Origin: Aralia elata
Lineage: Eukaryota > Streptophyta > Magnoliopsida > Apiales > Araliaceae
NCBI GenBank assembly: GCA_034770075.1
Contig: CM068380.1
Span: forward strand, 83,598,112 to 83,662,111
Direction of reading: 5' to 3'
DNA: 64,000 nucleotides
The notes beneath the pieces were generated by a model. It was not told where the DNA came from. It searched no databases and saw only the letters and a program-made list of their open reading frames with translations. This document shows positions 22,038 through 31,612 of this stretch, piece after piece. The position numbers and the translations under genes are program-made. Numbering within the stretch: the stretch's first letter is position 1; the number at the start of each line of letters is the position of its first letter.

Positions 22038-25000
22038 TCAATTCAATTCTTCAAGATGCATGTTTCCATTTGTCTGGTCATCAATTTGCATAAATATGTC
22101 GGATGATAGTTCCGACAGGGTAGCATTGATATAATCTTTGGGCATATGAGCTGGTACCCCCGGAATCCCCAGTCCTATAACTCTTAACACTCGAAGAATA
22201 CCCGGTTCTTTGTAATCTGGCCCCTTCCAGAATGGAATGATAAAGCTTCTTATAAGCTCCCATATAGCATTAAGCACCTTCGGAATTGCATACAAAAGCG
22301 AGAAGTAATTTTTGTTTGGTTCCTCTGAAACAATCTAAATTCATCACCAATAAAAACACACACATTAATTAAAGTTTTATATGAAGTAAAATTAATCAAA
22401 ATTGAGAGAGATGATTTGATAATTAATTACGTATATACCTTGCCTTCATAGAAACTGTTAAAATAAAGGCACGTTCCAAAGTGCTTAAACATGAAATGCT
22501 TGTCATCGTAAGGCAACCTGGGCACAATATCGTTGCAGTAAACAAATCTTAAATATCGAATATTATATTTCCTCAATTTCCCTTTCATATATTCTCCAAA
22601 ATTTTCATCTCCAACTCTTGGTTGTCCAAATGTATAAACTCCTTCTAATCTTTCCAGTAATAATTCTTCCTCGTGGTAGGCTAAAATTGCTGGGAACAAA
22701 ACTGCTAGTGCCCCTCCCAAGCTGTGTCCGGTAACTATGAACTTTGCTTTTTCGTTAGCTTGTAAGAATTTTCTCAACTTGTCCCTAATGACATAGTAAG
22801 CCACTGGTTTATCATCGGCCTTTTTTATATCCTTAGGCCAGCCTAGGTTCCTCTGTAAGCCTAAGGCTTTCATAAAACCTCCATGAATTCTCCCCATGCC
22901 GGGATGAAGTTCATACCAAGAGAGATCGACGTCGGAAGCCCAATCATCAGCATTAAAGGTCTCGGTGCCTCTAAAAGCCACCACGATTAGGTCATGATCG
23001 GCATTTTGATCGCGACACATGAAGGCTTGTGTGGTTGCTTTCTCTTGATAATCTGCACACATGCAATTACATGCACTAATTATATAATTGATTTCTTTAA
23101 TTAATAAAATATTTATTTCGTGGATTTCTCTTTTGATTGTTCTTAAAATTAATGATTGAATATTTTACATGCATGGTCAATTTAAAAAAATAACATTGCC
23201 AACACGATAAGAAATAAATTAACTTCTTACGTACCGTTCCAAAAATTAAAAGTCTTCGTCAAAAGATCCATCTGCACCAAAAATATATATGGTACTAGTT
23301 TAGATAATTTATTAGATGGTGGATAATTTGCAACAAAACTTACATGCATGTGAGATACTCAGATATGCAGTTGATCATTCATACCATAAAGTCATAAACA
23401 CAAGATTCATTGGGACAAGTCCTTCAAATAATATTTAGTTACTTCTAATTAAATAAAATGTTAAATGGACCAATAATTAATTAATTAATTAATTATGTAT
23501 TGATTTAGTTAAACCTTCCAATGATCTTTGACTGTTGACTCAAGGTAAGCTTTGTTCTCATAGGAAGCTTTAGCAGCCATCATAGAAAGTAGCCCCAAGT
23601 ATCTGCTATCTCCAGGCTTAATGCTCTTGTCTATCTCCAATCGTTTGTCCATACTTCCGGTAAATGATAAGAAAGTCGCTGATTCTTTATCCGGCTGTAT
23701 GACCTTCCCTGCAAAGTGTAAACCCATATTTCAATTAAATTAATTACTAGTTACAAAAATGGAGTATCATTTTATGTGTGCTCTAGTTGAATTAAACATG
23801 CTCTCAAGTTTCATATATTACGACATTTATTGAATTAGTTATTGTCTCTTTAATTAATAAAAAAATGTTTGGATATATATGGAGATTTTATGGTTTCTTG
23901 TTTAAAATTTGGGTTGCAATCATAGATATTGAGGGGTGACAGAAGAGGATCATAAGGACTTTATTTGTTTATTTCTTTTAACTTTGCAAACCAAAAAGAA
24001 AAGGTAGAAATTCTAGTTACCCCACTTCAAGATTAAAGCACGTGGAGTTGTGGAATTTTCAGTATTCATGTCCCTTATCTTTTTTAGATGCTCCTAGAGC
24101 ATGTCTTCAAAGATGTGAGTGATTAATATTAATTGTTCTTTGGTCTATTTCCACCTAATCATTTATTATGCCTTGTTTTCTAATCCTCGTGATTCATGCC
24201 AATTGCCCCAATAATGTAAATGTGTATCAAATTAATACTTCCCAAAGTAGAGAAATAAAAAAATAAAAAAACTTATTAGAGTAAATAAAAAAATATATTA
24301 TTGTAAAAAATTTGAACATAATCAACATTGTTAACCCAAATCTCTAGTGCCATATTAAGTTATTAACTCATCTAAAAATTAAAATGTGAGCTAGAGAGAA
24401 AGCCCTAACAATATATAACAAATTAAGACACACTTGGACATAATTTTTATAAAAATACAACTCAACTCAATTTAAACTTATTCTCAAACTAGTTGGGTCG
24501 CATATATTAATCATTTGTGGTACTTTTCTATCTAGGGTCATATCATGTGTGCGACCCTTCTTTGATTTGCTTAAAAATGCCCTTCTTGACTTAATTTACC
24601 CAATTAATTAATTAGTTTGGACTTTAGGCCTCCCTCCCTCTTTTTGGTCACACTGTTGTATTAATAAATTTTATATTTTAATGTTTCAAATTGATCAGTA
24701 ATTGAAAAAATACATTTACCAAATTATGTTTGAACATGTCTTAATTAAGTAAGCTTTATTAAGATGAGACTCTTTCAAGATAATAATGAGAATACGAGTA
24801 AACTTCATGGGCTGCCAATGATGGTTCCACGTTCAAAGCGAGCTGCAAAACTAGAAAACAGCAAATTAGCAAGCAAACTAATTAATGGACCAATTGATTG
24901 ACTAATTTTTTGTTTCGTATATATTTCCTTAACAAGCTTTCTATATATGAAGCAGCTAGTGATAACCAATAAATTCTTCATACGACCAATAGCCGGCATA

Positions 25001-25477
25001 ACCTGAATTGCATAATTTCTTAATTCTCACCCTCTTTCACCCACACAAACCCGAGTCAAGTTCATGCAACAGTGTCTTCTATGGACACTTTAATATTAAT
25101 TTGAAAAAAGAAAAAAAAAATTACTAGTATAAGGGAAGAATTAGTCAAGGTAGCTAACCTCGGAACAAATTCTTGATTAGCCCCAAAAAGCTGCCATTAG
25201 TTGAAAGAAGGTTGAGCCAGTACTCAAGGGCAGACCCAAACCCTGCCAAGGGTTTGGCACTGAAACGCAGCAACTTTTGCAAAACTATAGAAGCGGCTAT
25301 TATGCAGCTATGTTCTGACCTAATTTCGTTCTCACTTCCTTCGGGACGATCTATGAATCTTCTTTTCTCTAAGTCCTTGGAAAATAAAATGTGGTACAGA
25401 TCAAGCAGCCCAACTTTTTCTGGGTTCAACAGCAAATAATCACTGGCAAATTCCTTGTTGCAAGTACTGCTAGCCAT
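22038..25477 (-). CDS. OBL1-like oil-body triacylglycerol lipase, copy C
   Basis: This is the third tandem class-3 lipase, with exons 25159-25477, 23515-23708, 23235-23271, 22439-23052 and 22038-22334, giving about 486 residues. The catalytic Ser lies in GHSLGG at about residue 294 and the Asp in DIVPR at about 358. Exon 3 is one codon longer than in A and B (LLTKTFNFWN). An in-frame ATG lies 13 codons upstream, at 25516. The start MASSTCNKEF at 25477 was chosen because it aligns with the starts of A and B. All splice sites are GT-AG, and introns are of moderate length except intron 1 (1.45 kb). The N-terminal exon holds the hydrophobic, Ala/Leu-rich segment thought to help lipid-droplet association in this family (known for OBL1, inferred here). 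Confidence 0.9.
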
Positions 25478-25842
25478 TATCTCTGATCGATAAATGTAAT
25501 TATCGATACACCTCAACTGATGATCAAGAAATATTAATTATGGTTCGGTCGGAATTTTTGGACTAAGAATATATGTGAATAATGAATGACTTGGCTCAAC
25601 TAGCTATGAATAGGTATGTCGTGTGTATATATAGTACTGATGGCCGGTCATGTAAGCTATTTATGAATAAAAAGTATTGTTCAGTTTTGGGGGCCAAAGA
25701 ATGAAGACAAATCAAAAGTTGTTGTATAAGATTTAATTTTTCAACCAATTTAAAAGTGTGGAAAGGTTAATTTCACGTGTTTTATTTTTAATGATGTCCG
25801 TGACCCATTTTATATACAGGACCATAGATGCAATTAATAATA

Positions 25843-26099
25843 TCACTCTGTCCCAAATTAATTGTACAATTTTGATCATTTTAAGTCAAATTGACTATTT
25901 TTAGAATTAATTTTTTTACTATTTTTGCAAAAATATAGATGAAAAGATTATAATCAAAAGAAAATATATACAATTTATTACTAATTCCAATTTTTATAAT
26001 TTTAGAAATATATTTATATATGTTTAATTATTAATTCTAAAAATAGTCAATTTGATTTAAAATGGTCAAAATTGTGCAATTAATTTGGGACGAAGGAAG
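25843..26099. mobile_element. Stowaway-type MITE 1
   Basis: It is 257 bp with TA on both sides. The ends read TCACTCTGTCCCAAATTAAT and, on the other strand, CTTCCTTCGTCCCAAATTAA. The sub-terminal ends continue to pair (GTCAAATTGACTATTTTTAG). It is the same family and the same length as the copies at 26371 and 28589. TA target and CTCCCTCCGTCCCA-type ends are typical of Stowaway (Tc1/mariner). Confidence 0.85.
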
Positions 26100-26370
26100 T
26101 ATTATATAATTCAATTAATAGTATTATATAATTCTATGAAGGTGGCTAAGCAATTCATGTATATATATGTATTAATGTACAGAGGAGTAGTTGATTATTG
26201 TGGTTACTGTCTTTACGGTTTGCGTGTAAATATATATATATATTAGTCGAATAATTAATTATGAAAACGTTATTGGCCATATATTGACGTAGCCAGTTAG
26301 TAACTTGGTCAATGTTCTGTCTATGGGATGTGGATGTCTATTTTTCACGTGTTTAGGATCATATGATATA

Positions 26371-26627
26371 TCACTCCGTCCCAAATTAATTGCATTTCTA
26401 GGACTTTTTAAAGTCAAATTGACTATTTTTAAAACTAATCTTTTTACTATTTTTGCTAACATATAGGTGAAAATATTATAACCAAAAGAAAGTATATACA
26501 ATTTATTACTAATTTCAATTTTTATAATTTTAGAAATATATTTATATATGCTTAATTATTAATTTTAAAAATAGTCAATTTGACTTAAAAAAGTCTTAGA
26601 AAAGCAATTAATTTGGGACGGAGGGAG
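26371..26627. mobile_element. Stowaway-type MITE 2
   Basis: It is 257 bp, flanked by TA, with ends TCACTCCGTCCCAAATTAAT and, on the other strand, CTCCCTCCGTCCCAAATTAA. It is nearly identical to the copy at 28589. It interrupts promoter-side sequence shared with lipase B, whose matching place (about 20060) has no insert. Confidence 0.92.
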
Positions 26628-27275
26628 TATATTTGAATAAGTTTACAGGAAGGAAGGAAGATGATAATTATATAGATGGAAAAGAAGAGGAGAGGAATTA
26701 TTGTAGGGACTGCTGATCAACCGAAAGAGGCAGATAGAGGTGGAGGGGTCCCACCTCCTTTCTCCAAACTTTATTCGCATGCATGCAGAAATTAAGAGAA
26801 CGGATGAACATAAACTCTACTAGCTGTAAGCCATTAGCATCACTGCTCACAATATTATATTCCCTCTATTCTTAAATTTGATATATTCTTTGAAATTAGG
26901 GAAACATTTTTAAAGTTACTAACATCTTTTTTTTATTATTATTATTGTGTATATGTATAATATCGAGCTGAGAATTCGGGACTACTAAATTAATATGCTT
27001 TTTTTTTTTTTTCTAGTGGGCAAAAGTGTTCTGTACGCGCGTACAACTGAATTAAACTCATAAACATGCCCTATCAATTTTATTCATGGAATTTTTTAAT
27101 GCATGGTGGTAGGAAAGAAAGCAAATTTATATAACCAAAGTGATGGACTGGATAGCAGTGCATAGGGACAAGGGTGATGCCTGATGCCTCAGCGGATTTG
27201 GATAAAAGCCGTGGACGCCTGGACGGGATAACCAGGCTAGGTAAGGAACTGTGAGCATCACGAATCCAACACAAG

Positions 27276-27361
27276 CCCAGTTACTTTGAATCTGAAACCC
27301 AAAAGAATAGATGCATTGCCCAATTACTTTGAATCTGAAACCCAAAAGAATAGATGCATTG
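27276..27361 (+). repeat. 43-bp tandem duplication
   Basis: Two units start CCCAGTTACTTTG and CCCAATTACTTTG and both run through GAAACCCAAAAGAATAGATG. They differ by one base. It lies in non-coding sequence. Confidence 0.9.
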
Positions 27362-27539
27362 GCCCATCCATATCACGTAAAGTACGTACTATAAGATCAT
27401 GTGCCCATGAGAACCTCGTCAATTTGTGGTCGTGGGAGTATCCAGGTGAATACACAAACTCAATATTATGTGTGTGATTAAAAGATGTGTAGAAATATAA
27501 TGTCGAGCTATAAACATATTGTGTAATTTTGTAATTGTA

Positions 27540-27570
<31 letters not shown>

Positions 27571-27819
27571 CAATAAAAAGAATTTACGAATGGTGGGTCG
27601 TTGTTCTTTCTATTTGCAATTTTAGGTTTTACTTATTTCTCCATAAGGCTAGAGTAGAGTCATGCACAAATCAAGTTATGCGCCAACGAATAACACACGC
27701 ACAAGACCCCTGTACAGAGATTTTAGGATCAAAGTTTGCAGCTCTCCATGCATTCCAAAGGAAAACATCTCTATTGAGTGAATGTCAATAGTACTTCTTG
27801 ATCAACCCTTTCTTATTAT

Positions 27820-28100
27820 GTCTTTTTTTTTTTGAAGGGCTTGTGATTCATTACATCAAAAAAGTTTTTAGTGTCACCATCAATAAAGAAGAAACTTTGT
27901 AAATCACTTCAAACCAGAGGAGCCTTCAAACATCTAAAATACGATCTAGGAGAACTATCAGCTAACATAAAGAAAATTACATTTTGATCTCTCTTCATAA
28001 AAGGTAATCTAGTAAGTAATGAATTCTCCTCTTCATTAACAAGTTTTCGGAATGACTTACAAAATAACTTTATCAATATAATGTTTCTATGAAGAAAGAA
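27820..28100 (-). mobile_element. Possible LINE 3' end
   Basis: On the minus strand, a segment ending TGATGTAATGAATCACAAGC and CCTTC is followed by a run of twelve A's. Plant LINE copies end in short poly(A) runs, and truncated 3' pieces like this are common. No reverse transcriptase coding was found, so the call is weak. Confidence 0.25.
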
Positions 28101-28588
28101 TATTTTTGAAAATTTATAAAAGCCTTTAAGTTATCTCCTGTTCCTTAGTCAAATCGAAAAGTCGAACTTTCCGGTCATAAGTTGATTTCGGGATTGGCTC
28201 GCCTGAGAGGAGACTATCACTTACTTCTCCTTTTTGTAGTATAAAAGGAATATCAATTTTGAAATATTAGTTTAAGAAAATTTAACCATACAAATATAGA
28301 AAGCACTTTTTTAAAATATAAAAAAATAGCATTTCCTAAATTTTATAAGAATAATGATATAAAGCAATTTCATCAATGATGGAGTACTATTTTACTATAT
28401 GGTTCATTATTCTTCTTCTATCCAAGTTCAGTTAAAATTTATGCCGCGATTAAAGAAATTGGATGAAAACGTTGGGGACTGCCGCGATTTGATAGCGCCA
28501 AACCCAGGAACCAAAGAATAACCATAACGGATTGAAGGACGGGGGGACGTTGGTTATACAGCTGTATGCCCGTACGTATTATGTATTA

Positions 28589-28845
28589 TTCCCTCCGTCC
28601 TAAATTAATTGCATTTCTAGGACTTTTTAAAGTCAAATTGACTATTTTTAAAACTAATCTTTTTACTATTTTTGCTAACATATAAGTGAAAATATTATAA
28701 CCAAAAGAAAGTATATACAATTTATTACTAATTTTAATTTTTATAATTTTAGAAATATATTTATATATGCTTAATTATTAATTTTAAAAATAGTCAATTT
28801 AACTTAAAAAAGTCCTAGAAAAACAATTAATTTGGGACGAGGGAG
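28589..28845. mobile_element. Stowaway-type MITE 3
   Basis: It is 257 bp, with ends TTCCCTCCGTCCTAAATTAA and, on the other strand, CTCCCTCGTCCCAAATTAAT, between TA dinucleotides. It matches the copy at 26371 almost base for base and lies 0.4 kb upstream of the RALF gene. Confidence 0.9.
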
Positions 28846-29138
28846 TATCATTCATCATACATTCAGACTACTAGAGTAGTAAGTAGGGTCCCTACTCCCT
28901 GGTAGTAGTACAGTATTTTCTCTCTCCTCCTGCTATAGTCTACAGTTATGGAGTAGTAAATAAAATTAAATTATAGAGCTGTACTGTATTTCACTGTCTT
29001 GAGTACTGACTTGTCTTTATACGACTGGTTCACCATAACTTCTCTGTTCCCCTGGCTTCTCTTTTTTCTCAAATAGATGGATGTTGTATTATAACCAAAA
29101 CCCCAACCCCAATTCCAATTCCAATTCCCTTACCATCA

Positions 29139-29139
<1 letters not shown>

Positions 29140-29176
<37 letters not shown>

Positions 29177-29184
29177 GTCTATCT
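29140..29184 (+). repeat. (TATC)n microsatellite before the RALF start
   Basis: About eleven TATC units, the last with a G substitution, lie 60-100 bases upstream of the start codon, probably in the 5' leader. Confidence 0.9.
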
Positions 29185-29242
29185 TCTTCCCTGATCTCCT
29201 AGTTAGCTCGATTAATTATTTAATTTGGTTTGGGTTAATTTC

Positions 29243-29683
29243 ATGGCCATGGCGCTTCTACATCTACCCAAGCTCTTGATCACCCTCATCTTTTTGTTAG
29301 TCATCACTTCCGTAATGATGATGACGTCACATTCCGATGCAGCCCAGATCGATGATACCAGCAGCAGCATAAACCTTTTTACGGAGGCGCTTGAGTATAA
29401 TTGGCCATCTGCTGCTCTCTACGACGACGACGACGAAGAAGAAGAAGATGATGATGAGTTTGGGCACTTAGATGTAGGCGTGAATGATATGGGCGGACGT
29501 AGATCTTTATTTTGGCGGAGATTGAGGAGGTACTACATTTCGTACGGAGTACTGTTCGCGAATAGAATCCCCTGCCCACCACGCTCCGGTAGGTCTTATT
29601 ACACTCACAACTGCTACAAAGCCAGCGGCCCTGCTCATCCTTACACTAGGGGTTGCTCTGCCATCACCCGCTGCCGCTCTTAA
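29243..29683 (+). CDS. RALF34: RALF peptide precursor, RALF34-like
   Basis: This intronless 146-residue precursor encodes a secreted rapid-alkalinization-factor peptide. In the family these act as ligands of CrRLK1L receptor kinases at the cell surface, and Arabidopsis RALF34 is tied to THESEUS1 and to lateral-root and pollen-tube signalling. Residues 1-34 form a signal peptide ending SHSDAA. An acidic run (DDDDEEEEDDDE, about 61-72) follows. The RRSL site at 86-89 fits S1P-type processing. The mature part has YISYG (98-102) and four cysteines (111, 124, 138, 144). PCPPRSGRSYYTHNC is the mark of the RALF34 type rather than RALF1 or RALF4/19. The start is the ATG at 29243. The frame extends slightly upstream but without an ATG, and a second in-frame Met is two codons on. 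Confidence 0.93.
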   Translation: MAMALLHLPKLLITLIFLLVITSVMMMTSHSDAAQIDDTSSSINLFTEALEYNWPSAALYDDDDEEEEDDDEFGHLDVGVNDMGGRRSLFWRRLRRYYISYGVLFANRIPCPPRSGRSYYTHNCYKASGPAHPYTRGCSAITRCRS

Positions 29684-30569
29684 TTAACCCTCTCCTTTAT
29701 CCATCCCAACGTCTAACTACGAACCCTTACCCTTATTTCATTTACCAGTAATTCTTCCTCGATCTCCTCTTTATTTGTTAACTTAGACGACTGGGTATGT
29801 TTGTTCAATTTTTGAATTTTTACTAGTAGTAGTAGTAGTAGCTATGGGTGGGAGGGAATGCATTGATGTTTGCATGTTGTAGGATGGATTACCTTGCTCA
29901 CGTTTTCTCTGTCTTTGTCTTGTATTTGTATCTTAATTTATCCATTGTAATGAAACACGCATCGTATTATGTAATTAAACATATAACTATATCTCGATTA
30001 TCCCTTTTAATCTGAATTGCGCTTTGATTTAGTATTCTTCAAAGGAATGGTCCTTAATTTTATATACCAACATTGCTTCTTAATTTTGGGTATGGCTCAA
30101 ACTACTATATATATTAATTAAACCAACATTTCAAAATTCAAAGTGAAATTTAGATGTAGTATTCAACCATCATTTCAGGACACTAGTAGTTACTTGTGTT
30201 TAAATTTAATATATGTGTCTGGTTATATTCACCCATGTACATTTATAGCGTCTCATTATAACTCGCTTAATTGTCACTCACATAAGTTTACCTCATATAA
30301 ATTCAAAACGTACCCACATAGTTTAATCCATATAAATTGAAAACAACATATGTTTGCTCGAATCTGTCCATTTGTCAAAATAAATAAATAATTCAGTCAA
30401 CCACTAATCAACCTTCATTATAACTCACTTAGCCCACATACGTCTATTTACCAAAAGAAAATTAACCCAACTAGTGGTAGTCCTCTTCTAGTATCAAATT
30501 ATTCCAACTACTGTCAATCAATCCTTCTAGTATCAAATTACCCATCCATAAAAACTGAACAAATTACAG
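29684..30569. other. RALF 3' region
   Basis: It contains the presumed 3' UTR of the RALF gene, with a polyadenylation-like TGTAATGAAA near 29947, and an AGT repeat (29824-29842). The rest is AT-rich sequence with no gene seen. A pol III-type T-run for the neighbouring tRNA lies at 30550-30554. Confidence 0.6.
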
Positions 30570-30642
30570 CGCCCACCGTGGGGCTCGAACCCACGACCAC
30601 AAGGTTAAGAGCCTTGCGCTCTACCAACTGAGCTAGACGGGC
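30570..30642 (-). tRNA. tRNA-Lys(CUU)
   Basis: This is a complete 73-nt cloverleaf on the minus strand. The acceptor GCCCGTC pairs with GGTGGGC, and the discriminator is G. The D-loop is TAGCTCAGTTGGTAGAGC. The anticodon loop CTCTTAA gives the anticodon CTT, and the T-loop is GGTTCGAGC. There is no intron. A short T-run follows about 16 bases downstream. It appears to be a functional nuclear tRNA gene. Confidence 0.97.
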
Positions 30643-31578
30643 TCAACAACGTACTGAATGATACCAGTATCCCAAAAATAGATATAACCATCCAATTGTA
30701 CTCATTCAAAGAGTATGCAAAAATATGTAAATATCTATATGATTGAGTTGTATGCGTTAACAACTTCATAGTAATAAAAAATAATTACGAATCATAAGAA
30801 AATATATTTATTTGTAGCATTATAATAATGGTGCTCCACAATCTTAAATTATATAAAAATTAATAAATTTTTGCACTTTATTTTCATGTATAAAGTTGGA
30901 TTGATAAGTGAAAATCAAAATCATTTCGTATTTAAATTTACTTTAGTTATAATCTAAATTTGACCTTAGAAACTTTTTAACCATATATGTTGGTTTAGGC
31001 GGGGGTTGCAGCACTTCATTACAAGATCCGAGTTGTATACTTTAGAAGTAGATAACCATATCAATTTGTAATTAAGGCTATTGTTTTAAATTTAATACTA
31101 CCTCGGTTTTAAATTATATGTTGAACGTTTCGATGGGATGGTTAATATAATGTCTCGGATCTCAAAAGTGTAACGGCCGGATGGGCTGGCTAGGTCAAAT
31201 ATTATGGCTAACTATGATCATAGCGCGTTTGTCCGCGCCTTCGGTAGCTCAAAGTCCATACCTTGTATTGGGCCTGAACTAGTTTATATTGGTCTTGGAA
31301 AGGTAATATGGGTATCTACTTCAAAGCCCTTACCCCTAGGCCCTAGGCGTTGTATCAAGTGCAAACGAAGTTTAAATGGGCCTTTGTATATTATTCTTAA
31401 TTACAATGAAGGCCCTATGGAAGTCTGAGTTCATATTTGATTATGAATTACGAAAGTTGGTTAATAAATGAATAACAAGCTTACAACCCGTGAGTTCTAA
31501 AATAGTTTTTAAAAAAAATTATTTGTACTATATTTTATTAAATATTAAAATTTTAGATATATTTTTATTAATCCTATA

Positions 31579-31612
<34 letters not shown>

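Larger units (their letters stand above)
25478..29242. other. Intergenic, lipase C to RALF gene
   Basis: No gene is supported. Promoter-side sequence shared with lipase B runs to about 26700. It also contains three Stowaway MITEs (25843, 26371 and 28589), a 43-bp tandem duplication at 27276-27361, an (AAT)n run near 27543-27570, and a poly(A)-tailed segment that may be a LINE end (27820-28100, minus). The RALF promoter and leader include the (TATC)n run at 29140-29184. A short non-AT-rich patch at 27130-27480 could be a gene fragment, but I do not recognise it. Confidence 0.55.

Noticed and set aside
24805..24999. Possible extra exon in lipase C intron 1
   Set aside because: A and B splice exon 1 directly to exon 2 in frame without it, and it has no matching splice phase.
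25478..25516. Upstream ATG at 25516 as the lipase C start
   Set aside because: The 13 extra residues have no counterpart in A or B; the ATG at 25477 aligns with both.
29225..29242. RALF start at the upstream end of the frame
   Set aside because: That position is TTG, not ATG; 29243 is the first ATG and begins a good signal peptide.
29379..29582. Antisense open frame across the RALF gene
   Set aside because: The plus strand has a complete RALF precursor; the antisense frame is a shadow.
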